Source: CALMEE01 sp041748315 (GTDB lineage: Bacteria > Planctomycetota > Planctomycetia > Pirellulales > Pirellulaceae). Taken from it: a DNA stretch of 9,625 nt. Positions 1 to 6,903 of this stretch are shown piece by piece. The notes beneath the pieces were generated by a model, which saw nothing but the letters and a program-made list of their open reading frames with translations, was not told the origin of the DNA and did not search any database. The position numbers and the translations under genes are program-made. The stretch's first letter is position 1; each line of letters opens with the position of its first letter. The stretch covers positions 1-9,625 of the forward strand of contig JBGTDM010000375.1 in NCBI GenBank assembly GCA_041748315.1. The letters run 5' to 3'.

Positions 1-15
1 CCTATACGGCTTACT

Positions 16-702
16 GTGTCAAGTGCGCCAGTCAAATCCAGTCGAAATTCTAGCAAGCAATCCGTTGCGTCCGGGAATCTTCGTTCTAATTCCGATCAGC
101 TTCCAGATTTTTTGGTGTTGGATCGGCGCCGTTTTGCAAGTCGGTTCTTCCTTTTTTTGTTTGTCATGTCGATTGGCTTGACGGCCGATCTGGTCACGAA
201 AAGCATGGCGTTGGGGAAATATCCACCGATTGGCATGCAACCCGTGTGGTGGATTGATGGTATTCTGGGGATTCAGACCTCGACGAACGGCGGAGCATTG
301 TTCGGGATTGGTCAGGGAGGCAGCCTTTGGTTTGCTTTGTTCTCGATCATCGCCTTTGCGGCAATCATATACTTTCTTTTTGCAAAAGGGCTTGCCAGAA
401 GTTGGTTGTTGACTCTGACTCTCGCACTTATTTCCGGGGGTATCTTGGGGAATTTTTATGATCGCATTGGATTGGGTTACGATCCGCGCTGGAATGCCCC
501 CGAGCTTAGATTGCATGTTCGCGATTGGATTCACTTTCGGTTGGAGGGGGTCTCTTTTTTCGATCCCTGGCCGAATTTCAATATCGCGGACAGCTTGTTG
601 GTTTGCGGAGCCTGTCTGTTATTTCTGCTGGCAATTTTTGGAAAAAACATTGACGCTTCACTCTCTGAAACGACTGATGCTGAAAAGCCTGACGAGACCT
701 AG
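16..702 (+). CDS. lspA: Signal peptidase II (prolipoprotein signal peptidase)
   Basis: This is the inner-membrane aspartyl protease that removes signal peptides from prolipoproteins after diacylglyceryl modification. The family motifs are visible in order: DLVTK (58-62), STNGGALFG (89-97), GGILGNFYDR (141-150), VRDW with catalytic Asp170, and FNIADS with catalytic Asp192. Four hydrophobic segments lie near residues 42-58, 103-122, 128-145 and 193-208. At 228 residues it is longer than the usual 160-170. There is a Ser-rich, hydrophilic N-terminus of about 37 residues, and roughly ten extra residues between GNFYDR and VRDW. The start is uncertain. GTG at 16 has no clear ribosome binding site, the frame is open to the window edge, and TTG/GTG codons at 112-118 would give a conventional N-terminus just before the DRRRF segment. 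The gene ends 14 bases before the phosphatase gene, so the two are probably co-transcribed. Function is confident; the 5' end is not. Confidence 0.93.
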   Translation: MSSAPVKSSRNSSKQSVASGNLRSNSDQLPDFLVLDRRRFASRFFLFLFVMSIGLTADLVTKSMALGKYPPIGMQPVWWIDGILGIQTSTNGGALFGIGQGGSLWFALFSIIAFAAIIYFLFAKGLARSWLLTLTLALISGGILGNFYDRIGLGYDPRWNAPELRLHVRDWIHFRLEGVSFFDPWPNFNIADSLLVCGACLLFLLAIFGKNIDASLSETTDAEKPDET

Positions 703-716
703 TTGGGAAGGGTGCG

Positions 717-1523
717 ATGAGTGACCAGGATATTTCACAACGATTGGACGCCGCCAAATCTTTCGCCGTCCAAGGGGGCAAACAGACCTTAGAGTGGTTT
801 CAAAATCATCGATTGGATGTCGAGCGAAAACAGGATGATTCGCCGGTGACAATCGCTGATCGCAATGCGGAGCAACTGATTCGAGATTTGATTTCAGACT
901 CATTTCCCGAGGATGGAATTATCGGTGAAGAGTTTCCGGAAAAGATCGGGAGTAATGGAATTCGCTGGATCCTTGATCCGATCGATGGGACCAAATCCTT
1001 CATTTCAGGCGTACCTCTTTACGGAACGATGGTCGGCGTTGAAGTCGAGCACCAAGCCGTAGTGGGTGCTGTATATATTCCCGGGTTGGATGAAGGCGTT
1101 TACGCTGCGATTGGACGGGGCGCCTGGTCGTTTCAAGGTTCGTCACCACCTCAAAGGACGAGCGTTCGAGCGACTGGCAAATTAATGGATGCTGTCCTAC
1201 TGACATCGGAAGCTGAAACGTTCGGCACGCGGAACGCCAGCGAGGTGTATCGGACACTTTCCGAACACGTGTATTTTTCTCGGACTTGGGGAGACTGCTA
1301 CGGTTATTTGCTCGTCGCAACCGGTCGAGCGGACATTATGATCGATCCGATTCTGAATATATGGGATGCAGCGGCGGTTTCTCCGATCATTATCGAAGCG
1401 GGAGGTGTGTTCGTTGATTGGGCTGGCGAATCTCGAATTGACGCTGGGGAATCCATCGGTACAACTCCTGAGTTGTTGCCGGAAATTCTTGCTATCACCC
1501 GCCCGTTTTCCGGTAAATTCTAA
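717..1523 (+). CDS. hisN: Inositol-monophosphatase-family enzyme, probably HisN-type histidinol-phosphatase
   Basis: This is a Mg2+-dependent phosphomonoesterase of the IMPase superfamily. Visible metal and substrate residues are Asp48 in TIADR, GEE at 70-72 (Glu71 is the metal ligand), DPIDGTKSF at 87-95 (Asp87 and Asp90 are metal ligands) and WDAAA at 216-220 (Asp217). The segments ISGVPLYGTMVG and SRTWGDCYGYLLVATGRAD are typical of the branch that dephosphorylates L-histidinol phosphate, the penultimate reactions of histidine synthesis. From sequence alone, inositol-1-phosphatase or a related sugar-phosphate phosphatase cannot be excluded. The length of 268 residues is normal. The ATG at 717 is well supported by a purine-rich GGGAAGGG at 705-712, ending four bases before it. 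It lies 14 bases after lspA on the same strand and probably shares its transcript. The gene is complete with all key residues intact. The family call is firm; the substrate is moderately sure. Confidence 0.88.
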   Translation: MSDQDISQRLDAAKSFAVQGGKQTLEWFQNHRLDVERKQDDSPVTIADRNAEQLIRDLISDSFPEDGIIGEEFPEKIGSNGIRWILDPIDGTKSFISGVPLYGTMVGVEVEHQAVVGAVYIPGLDEGVYAAIGRGAWSFQGSSPPQRTSVRATGKLMDAVLLTSEAETFGTRNASEVYRTLSEHVYFSRTWGDCYGYLLVATGRADIMIDPILNIWDAAAVSPIIIEAGGVFVDWAGESRIDAGESIGTTPELLPEILAITRPFSGKF

Positions 1524-1874
1524 TTGAACGATTTGAATGTCTACCGTCGATGAACGACTCGGAATGTTCTGTGGCGTTGGCAATACCTGTGTGCCGGGTT
1601 GAGGATATCTCCGTTCAAGGCCTTCGTAAGTTGAGAACGGCTGTCACTTGGTTCACATTCTTCAATGAAATTAGTGCCACTCAGCGCAAATCAAGGCTGT
1701 GATGAATTCGCTCGCAATTGACTCGAGCGTTCTGTTTGTGTTCTAAAAATGACGACTGAAATAATTGCATGCGGTCGATCAATGGCTGACGATGGAGCTG
1801 TAACTGGTTGTGACCGAGCCAGCCAAAAAAGGGTTTTGTCGACTTGACGAGTTGGTGGAAAAGTAGCAGATTAC
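1524..1874. other. Intergenic region without a convincing gene
   Basis: No credible coding frame is present. The best short frame (ATG at 1782, 21 codons) has no ribosome binding site and no recognisable product. An inverted repeat CCGTTC (1611-1616) / GAACGG (1635-1640) could form a hairpin about 90 bases after the phosphatase stop, but it has no T tract. A second small one, CGCTCG (1709-1714) / CGAGCG (1724-1729), overlaps the promoter-like pair annotated separately. The region most likely holds the 3' end of the lspA-hisN transcript and the promoter of the UvrC-like gene. Confidence 0.5.
1718..1747 (+). promoter_or_regulatory. Weak sigma-70-like promoter candidate for the UvrC-like gene
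   Basis: TTGACT (1718-1723, five of six to the -35 consensus) is followed after 18 bases by TCTAAA (1742-1747, four of six to the -10 consensus). It lies about 130 bases before the first possible start of the downstream gene. The -35 hexamer lies within the inverted repeat CGCTCG/CGAGCG (1709-1729), which could be a binding site or chance. Consensus matches of this quality occur often by chance, so this is only a candidate. Confidence 0.22.
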
Positions 1875-3101
1875 ATGTTTCGCTACGTGGCGGAATTCAG
1901 AATCGGGTTCAAGGGATTTCCAGTGCGTAAATGTTTGCAACAGGATGGTGAAGTCGTTCCGTCGAAGTTGCCCGGCTTTCGGACCTCAGTGATTACAAAA
2001 TCGGCCCGCAATCGACTTGCGTCGACAAGGATGTTCTTGGACCGGTTACTGACCAGGCGTGCAATCCGCGAACAGGTTCCGAATTCACCAGGGATCTATG
2101 GCTGGCTCGATGAACACCAGCAATTAGTTTATGTCGGTAAGTCCAAATCGTTGCGGGGCCGGTTGTTGCAATATCTCGGCAAATCGCCCCCTGACCCCAA
2201 GATGGAACGCATTCGCGATCAGAGTTGCTCGATTGTCTGGGAGTCGACTTCGCACGAGTTGTTGGCCTTGATTCGAGAACAGGAATTGATCATTCGACAT
2301 CGCCCTGCAATGAATGTCCAAGGTCAACCGCATCGTCGTCAACCTGGTTTTATAGGTATCAGCGAAGGCGCGGCACCACGGGTCTACCTTGCGAAGAGTT
2401 TTCCATTGGGAGCACATCACTGGTACGGGCCTATTTCCGGAACGGGACAGATCAATTCCGCCGTCGGCAGTTTGAACTATGTATTCAATCTCCGCGATTG
2501 CCCAGACAAGACTAAATTTCGTTTCAGCAATCAAATGCAATTATTCGAGCGAATGGATAGCGCCAAATGCTTGCGGTTTGAACTGGGAACCTGCCCTGCC
2601 CCGTGTGTTGGGGCCTGTTCGAACTTCGGTTATACAGAAAACGTGCGGCAAGCCATCGAGTTTTTAGATGGCGACTCGACGATCATCAAACAATTAGATC
2701 ACGGGATGCAGGAGGCTGCACGACGACATGCATTCGAACGCGCGGTGGTGATTCGAGACCAGCTTGAAAATTTGAGTTGGGTCGCGCAGCAACTGAATCG
2801 GCTTCGCCAGGCGGAAGAACTTTTGAATGGAATCTACCCACTCCCTGGATTATCGAACAAACCGGTCTGGTTATGGTTGAGACGTGGCGAGATGATCGGC
2901 TGCCACTTGAAGTCGAACAAAATTCCGGGAACGGTTGCAGCCCAGCTCAACCAACCTCGGCACGAAACAAACCTGTCACAAAGTATTCTCAACACGTCTT
3001 TGAAACAACTTCTGGTCTCGTGGTTTCGCAAACATCCAGAGGAGAAATCCCGATTATTGACCGTCAGCCAGGCGGTCGAACTTTCCAGCAACGCGGCATG
3101 A
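1875..3101 (+). CDS. UvrC-like GIY-YIG nuclease lacking the RNase H-like domain (Cho-like)
   Basis: This resembles the N-terminal half of UvrC, the nucleotide-excision-repair subunit whose GIY-YIG domain makes the 3' incision. Counting from 1875, GIY is at 73-75, YVG at 86-88, the helix Arg near 94-96 and catalytic Glu135 twelve residues before Asn147. Cysteines 209, 232, 240 and 244 follow the UvrC Fe-S ligand order, with the last three spaced C-x7-C-x3-C as in UvrC; Cys248 is an extra one. A UVR (UvrB-interaction) motif spans about 270-300, with AARRHAFERAVVIRDQLENL. A remnant of the following UvrC segment is seen near 328-348 (VWLWLRRGEMIGCHL). The protein then ends, with no DNase H-like catalytic domain or helix-hairpin-helix, so it would make at most one incision, like E. 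coli Cho. No remnant of the missing part lies downstream. ATG 1875 has only a weak upstream GGTGGAA. ATG 2031 (356 residues) starts just before the conserved domain and is a realistic alternative. It may be a repair accessory beside a full UvrC encoded elsewhere. Confidence 0.85.
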   Translation: MFRYVAEFRIGFKGFPVRKCLQQDGEVVPSKLPGFRTSVITKSARNRLASTRMFLDRLLTRRAIREQVPNSPGIYGWLDEHQQLVYVGKSKSLRGRLLQYLGKSPPDPKMERIRDQSCSIVWESTSHELLALIREQELIIRHRPAMNVQGQPHRRQPGFIGISEGAAPRVYLAKSFPLGAHHWYGPISGTGQINSAVGSLNYVFNLRDCPDKTKFRFSNQMQLFERMDSAKCLRFELGTCPAPCVGACSNFGYTENVRQAIEFLDGDSTIIKQLDHGMQEAARRHAFERAVVIRDQLENLSWVAQQLNRLRQAEELLNGIYPLPGLSNKPVWLWLRRGEMIGCHLKSNKIPGTVAAQLNQPRHETNLSQSILNTSLKQLLVSWFRKHPEEKSRLLTVSQAVELSSNAA

Positions 3102-3122
3102 TGAGGATCATTGCCAAATAAA

Positions 3123-3148
3123 CCTGTCGTTCGATGTCGGACGACCGG
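3123..3148. terminator. Hairpin between convergent genes, possible bidirectional terminator
   Basis: Arms at 3126-3132 and 3139-3145 (GTCGTTC / GGACGAC) pair over seven positions with one G-T wobble around a six-base loop. Two further outer C-G pairs (3123-3124 with 3147-3148) follow a single mismatch. It lies in the 48-base gap between the stops of two convergent genes, where a shared terminator is expected. Neither side has a T tract, so an intrinsic terminator of the classic kind is not shown. Confidence 0.4.
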
Positions 3149-3149
3149 T

Positions 3150-4130
3150 TCAGGGTCGTATATTGAATCGGGGTTGCCGACTGCGGATCAGTTCGGATTC
3201 ATAGGCACGACGAACCCTCAATTCCTTGGCTCGAGATTCTGGATCGAAGGCATGGATTTCGACCATCATCTCGTGAACGCCATGTTCCGGCAAATAGTTT
3301 GCGAGTGTTGGCCGATCAGATTCTTCCAAATGTTTTTTGAGTCGACTCTGTAGATTGAGCGCTTCACCGATATACAAGTAGCCACTCTTGTCACGAAAGA
3401 TGTAGATCCCAGGGTTCGTAGGTACCACATCGAAATTGTCGGTTAGTTCGGCTGCCGAGTGTTCACTAACCGTTCGGTCCCAATCGGCGACGCGCGTAAT
3501 GAGTTCAGGTTGCAGTTTTCTCGCTTTGCGCAGATTAAATGCAGCTTTTCGGATCAGGTAAAGATCGACATCCAAATCGATATTCTGGGCAATGGAATCG
3601 AATTCCTTTCGAAGAGCCGGATTGGTCATGATTCGATCAATTGATACGGAGTGCTTGTCCTCCATCATCCGCGCGGCGATTTCGGCAAGATTCGCAACAT
3701 TGTCATAGTTACGAGTGTCTCGCCGGGTCGCTTTGATCGGCAGTTTTCCAGCTTTCCGCAAATTCAACAGGCGCCAATTCAAGTCGGCCGAATCGACATG
3801 GATTCCACTCTTTTCCAACAACTTGTGACAACCGACCAAAAACCGGTTGTTCAGTTCATCGCGGAGAATTAGTTCATCGCTACTCCATCCGTCGTGCGAT
3901 TCCAACATGGCCTGAGTAATCGCGTCATCGATGAGTTGGATTTGATCCGCAGTCCATTTGTCTTGATTCAAGGGGGACGCAACAATCGCCTTGATTTCTG
4001 AGGCCATGTCACAACCGGAAGTCGACGAGGCTGCGCTCGCGATCTGACGTCCAACAACCGTTGGCGAATCAACGATCAAAACCAATGATATTGCAAGCAA
4101 AAGTTTCGCGAGTTGATGGAGTACGAGCAT
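3150..4130 (-). CDS. Exported or membrane-anchored GIY-YIG domain protein with a duplicated helical module
   Basis: With the ATG at 4130 this is 326 residues. The N-terminus (MLVLHQLAK, then LLLAISLVLIV) looks like a signal peptide, with a possible cleavage after ASA near residue 34. Residues about 83-207 hold two related segments ending in NLRKAGKL (123-130) and NLRKARKL (199-206), each preceded by an L-x3-F helix, so an internal duplication is likely. The C-terminal 85 residues are a GIY-YIG domain: GIY 241-243, YIG 253-255, Arg263 and Glu311 twelve residues before Asn323, so the nuclease residues appear intact. The frame opens at a TTG at 4184 right after an in-frame stop; ATG 4130 is preferred. 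Neither has a clear ribosome binding site. A start at ATG 4007 would remove the signal peptide and make the protein cytoplasmic. Substrate and role are unknown. It follows rnr on the same strand with a 213-base gap, so it may have its own promoter. Confidence 0.78.
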   Translation of the reverse strand: MLVLHQLAKLLLAISLVLIVDSPTVVGRQIASAASSTSGCDMASEIKAIVASPLNQDKWTADQIQLIDDAITQAMLESHDGWSSDELILRDELNNRFLVGCHKLLEKSGIHVDSADLNWRLLNLRKAGKLPIKATRRDTRNYDNVANLAEIAARMMEDKHSVSIDRIMTNPALRKEFDSIAQNIDLDVDLYLIRKAAFNLRKARKLQPELITRVADWDRTVSEHSAAELTDNFDVVPTNPGIYIFRDKSGYLYIGEALNLQSRLKKHLEESDRPTLANYLPEHGVHEMMVEIHAFDPESRAKELRVRRAYESELIRSRQPRFNIRP

Positions 4131-4282
4131 GACAATGAACTTGTGGATCTGGCGACCCAGATGGTCGCGATACTTGACAACCAATCAACGACTCAAAACG
4201 CGAGGTATCGAGTCCGACACATTAGTACACCATCCGCCAATCGAGGTTTTTTCCCGGACATCGAGCAAGCCGTATGATTTCT

Positions 4283-4288
4283 AGTATA
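4283..4288 (-). promoter_or_regulatory. Possible -10 element ahead of the exported GIY-YIG gene
   Basis: Read on the minus strand, TATACT matches five of six bases of the -10 consensus and lies about 150 bases before ATG 4130, inside the gap after rnr. The hexamer 17 bases upstream (TGCACG) is a poor -35. It would allow expression independent of rnr, but evidence is thin. Confidence 0.2.
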
Positions 4289-4315
4289 AACAACGACGTT
4301 GGCTTCGTGCACCGC

Positions 4316-4342
4316 CCATGGTTGCTGACAAACAATCCATGG
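4316..4342 (-). terminator. Hairpin directly after the rnr stop codon
   Basis: On the minus strand the transcript runs into CCATGG, a bulged A, TTG, an eight-base loop, CAA and CCATGG. This is a nine-pair stem with one bulge, starting one base after the TAA of rnr. No T run follows. It could be a 3'-end stabilising hairpin, a Rho-assisted end or a partial terminator between rnr and the GIY-YIG gene. The two CCATGG arms are each palindromic, so the same bases also read as an 8-base direct repeat (CCATGGTT on the plus strand). Confidence 0.35.
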
Positions 4343-4343
4343 T

Positions 4344-6611
4344 TTATTTATGCTTGCGTGGTTGGCGTCCGGAACCGGCCAAGGCAACTGATGGTGTATT
4401 TCCGTTCGTACGCGTGTTGACAGCATGCTGGTGGTTGCCCTGACGCTGTGTCCCCTGCGGTGAGGATTTCTGGGTTTTTCGTTCCACCAGACGCAGATCG
4501 ATTTGACGTGCGTCCGTATCGACCTTGACGACTTGAACAACGACCTGATCTCCCAAACGGAACCGGTTGCCTCGCATTCCGGTCAATGTCCGAGTCCCTT
4601 TGTCGAATTCGTATCGATCGGATGGGAGGTGATTAAGCGACACCAAACCCTCGATCGGAATCTCCATCCCTTGAGCGAACAGGCCGTACGATTCGACTCC
4701 CGTAATGATCGCTGGGAGGAACTCACCGATGCGGTTAGCGAAGTAGTTTAGCAGTTTGAGTTTGATCAATTCTCGCTCGGCCGCGACGGCTCGCTGTTCC
4801 ATGTCACTGCAGTGTTGGCCAAGGCTCACGAGTCTGCCATAGTCGTCGGCAGGGCGTTTTCCATCAATCAAATCTCCGATCATCCGATGAATGACTAAAT
4901 CGGGATAACGGCGAATTGGCGAAGTGAAGTGGCAATAGTATTTGCTTGCCAACGCAAAATGTCCTACGTCGCGCGGGCTGTAAATCGCTTTTTGCATAGA
5001 GCGAAGGACGGCGAAATTAATGGCATCTCGATCTGGTCGGGATTTGGCGATTTCGATAACGCGTTTCAATTCGAAACGGCCTTTCACTGGGCCGACGTCA
5101 ATTTTCAGATCCTTTAAAAAGCTGCCCAAGTCTCGCAGTTTCACGTCGGAGGGAGCCTCGTGGATGCGCCGTATAAAATGCAGGTCATCATCCGCAAGTC
5201 GTTGAGCGACCGCCTCGTTAGCGGCCAACATAAACTCCTCAATGATTTGATGGCTTTCTGTGTTTTCAACTTTATGGGCTCCAACGACTTTGCCGTTGTC
5301 GTCAAAGTCAATTTCGACATCGGGAATGATCAAGTCAAAGGCACCTCGCGCCATGCGCCGATTCCGCAATCGCATAGCGAGCGTATGCATGTCCCGCAAC
5401 AAACCAAACACTTCTGGAGATAGTTTGTCTCGCCAACGCTGATCATCATTAAGATAATCGTCAACCTCTTCATAGGTAAAACGTTGAACACTCTTGATCA
5501 CACTCCGATAGAGTTCGGTATGGATCGGGATCCCTTCGGCAGAGAACTCAATCAAGGCGCTCAACGTATAGCGATTGCGATTGGGTTGCAAACTTGCCAG
5601 GTTATTCGAAATAATCTCTGGCAGCATGGGGATGACCTGATCTGGCAGATACACACTCGTGCTACGGGCGTACGCCTCGTTATCCAAGGGGGAGCGAGGT
5701 CGCACGAAATGCGATACGTCGGCGATATGCACGCCGAGCTGCCAATGACCGTTTTCCAACTGCACCAGGGAAATTGCATCGTCAAAATCCCGGGCTGTCT
5801 CGGGATCGATCGTAATCACCGTGTCCCCGGTAAAATCCTTACGCTGTGTCGCGATCGATTCGTCGAATCGCTCCGCCTGGCGTCGAGCGTCATTGAGGAC
5901 GGATTCGGAAAATTCACCGGGAAGGTTGAATTCATGCACGATGATTTGGGTGTCGATCCCGGGAGCGCCGCGATCACCCAAGACGTTGACGATGACGGCC
6001 TCGCCCTGTGCAAACGGGGTTGGAAAACGGACCATCTCAATGACGACTTTGTCGCCCGCTCGTCCATTTTTGGCACTGGCGTCTCCAACCATAATATCGG
6101 ACTGAAATTTTTGGCCGTCGACTTTTACGAAACCATAATCGTCACGTTCGAAATACGTGCCGACGAATCGGTGATTACGGCGCTCAATGACTTGGACAAT
6201 GCGACCGCTGATTCGCGAGTCATGGCTGTGCTTCTGTCGACTGATTTTTGCTCGCACAAGATCGCCATCAACCGCATCCAATGTCTTGCGTTCAGGGACG
6301 AATAAGTCCGCCGGGGTCGGATCGTCCTCGGTGGGACTTTGGGTGACAAAGCCGTAGCCAGCAGAAGCGCGCCGAAATCGTCCGATGATTTCATTGCTCT
6401 TTTTGGTCGGCGTGGACTTCAAAACCAGATGTTGCGGTCCCCAGACAATGTGGCCGGAACGAACCAAGTGCTTGAGTGCACGTTTTAAAGGTTTGATCTG
6501 GTCTTCACCCAGCTTCAATTCTTGCGCAATCCGCTTCGGCTTGAGCGGTTTATAGTCATTTCCGGAAACAAATTCCAGAAGTATTCGTTCGAGGGATAGG
6601 TCACGTTGCAT
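4344..6611 (-). CDS. rnr: Ribonuclease R (3'-5' exoribonuclease, RNase II family)
   Basis: RNase R degrades structured RNA processively from the 3' end, acting in mRNA decay, rRNA quality control and tmRNA-linked decay. From ATG 6611 (755 residues) the order is: a winged-helix segment (about 5-60, with YKPLKPKRIAQELKL), two cold-shock/OB regions (about 75-225, with GYGFV and DDYGFVKVDG), the RNB catalytic domain (about 259-600), and an S1 domain (about 629-710). A basic, low-complexity tail ends in RKHK. The RNB active site DPETARDFDDA carries Asp269, 275, 277 and 278. The conserved HFTSPIRRYPDL lies at 561-572. All are intact, and the length is close to the family's usual 720-810. An in-frame ATG at 6686 would add 25 residues with no counterpart in the family and no ribosome binding site. 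ATG 6611 begins where RNase R proteins usually begin, but its GGAG sits only two bases away, so the start is not settled. Confidence 0.96.
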   Translation of the reverse strand: MQRDLSLERILLEFVSGNDYKPLKPKRIAQELKLGEDQIKPLKRALKHLVRSGHIVWGPQHLVLKSTPTKKSNEIIGRFRRASAGYGFVTQSPTEDDPTPADLFVPERKTLDAVDGDLVRAKISRQKHSHDSRISGRIVQVIERRNHRFVGTYFERDDYGFVKVDGQKFQSDIMVGDASAKNGRAGDKVVIEMVRFPTPFAQGEAVIVNVLGDRGAPGIDTQIIVHEFNLPGEFSESVLNDARRQAERFDESIATQRKDFTGDTVITIDPETARDFDDAISLVQLENGHWQLGVHIADVSHFVRPRSPLDNEAYARSTSVYLPDQVIPMLPEIISNNLASLQPNRNRYTLSALIEFSAEGIPIHTELYRSVIKSVQRFTYEEVDDYLNDDQRWRDKLSPEVFGLLRDMHTLAMRLRNRRMARGAFDLIIPDVEIDFDDNGKVVGAHKVENTESHQIIEEFMLAANEAVAQRLADDDLHFIRRIHEAPSDVKLRDLGSFLKDLKIDVGPVKGRFELKRVIEIAKSRPDRDAINFAVLRSMQKAIYSPRDVGHFALASKYYCHFTSPIRRYPDLVIHRMIGDLIDGKRPADDYGRLVSLGQHCSDMEQRAVAAERELIKLKLLNYFANRIGEFLPAIITGVESYGLFAQGMEIPIEGLVSLNHLPSDRYEFDKGTRTLTGMRGNRFRLGDQVVVQVVKVDTDARQIDLRLVERKTQKSSPQGTQRQGNHQHAVNTRTNGNTPSVALAGSGRQPRKHK

Positions 6612-6776
6612 AACTCCAATTCTAACAGAATCGTCGTCAACCGATAGGAGGATTGCAAGGGGCCCACGAGATTGATTGAAAACCATTCGGTATCAGGAAC
6701 TTTTGGACGCTACGTGTTTCAAGCGCGCAATGCCGTCGAACTAAACGGTCCATTTTGATTCAACCATCTCTCAGAT

Positions 6777-6797
6777 CGTTGACCCTGAATGTCAACG
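6777..6797. repeat. Perfect 7-bp inverted repeat upstream of rnr
   Basis: CGTTGAC (6777-6783) and GTCAACG (6791-6797) are perfect inverted arms around a seven-base spacer. It lies about 90 bases before the outer rnr start. The same bases on the minus strand give an exact TTGACA -35 hexamer (6795-6790), but no good -10 follows at 16-18 bases. It could be an operator over an rnr promoter or a simple hairpin. Confidence 0.35.
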
Positions 6798-6854
6798 CCA
6801 TGCGAACAAGTGACGGTTTTCAACTAACCGCAAAACGAATGCCAAGTTAGTGAG

Positions 6855-6890
6855 GACGGTCGGGAAGGCCCATTCCAAGTCCCGACAGTC
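6855..6890 (-). terminator. Hairpin after the barrel-protein gene, terminator candidate
   Basis: GTCGGGA (6859-6865) and TCCCGAC (6880-6886) pair perfectly over seven bases. Three more pairs outside (GAC 6855-6857 with GTC 6888-6890) follow one mismatch. The structure begins about 14 bases after the stop of the barrel-protein gene as read on the minus strand. It is GC-rich but has no T tract. The rest of the 6687-6903 gap shows a weaker ACTAAC/GTTAGT repeat (6823-6828, 6846-6851) and the dyad annotated separately. Confidence 0.45.
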
Positions 6891-6903
6891 GAGGACTCAA
6901 GAG

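Noticed and set aside
19..534. A 171-codon open frame on the minus strand opposite lspA
   Set aside because: It is antisense to a gene with all LspA motifs, and its translation is low in recognisable structure.
1782..1847. Short 21-codon frame upstream of the UvrC-like gene
   Set aside because: It has no ribosome binding site, no hydrophobic or motif content and a chance-level length.
4005..4020. Lipobox-like TSGC in the exported GIY-YIG protein
   Set aside because: The cysteine lies about 40 residues from the start and far past the hydrophobic core, and the -3 position is Thr rather than Leu/Val/Ile, so lipoprotein processing is unlikely.
4247..4252. T6 run on the plus strand as a terminator for the UvrC-like gene
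   Set aside because: No stable hairpin directly precedes the run, and it lies beyond the opposing GIY-YIG gene.
4316..4344. CCATGGTT direct repeats as target-site duplications of a mobile element
   Set aside because: The copies are only 21 bases apart with no element between them, and their palindromic arms explain them better as a hairpin.
5484..6305. A 273-codon open frame on the plus strand opposite rnr
   Set aside because: It lies wholly antisense to the RNB and cold-shock coding region of RNase R, has no recognisable motif, and is the kind of frame that the codon pattern of the true gene leaves open on the other strand.
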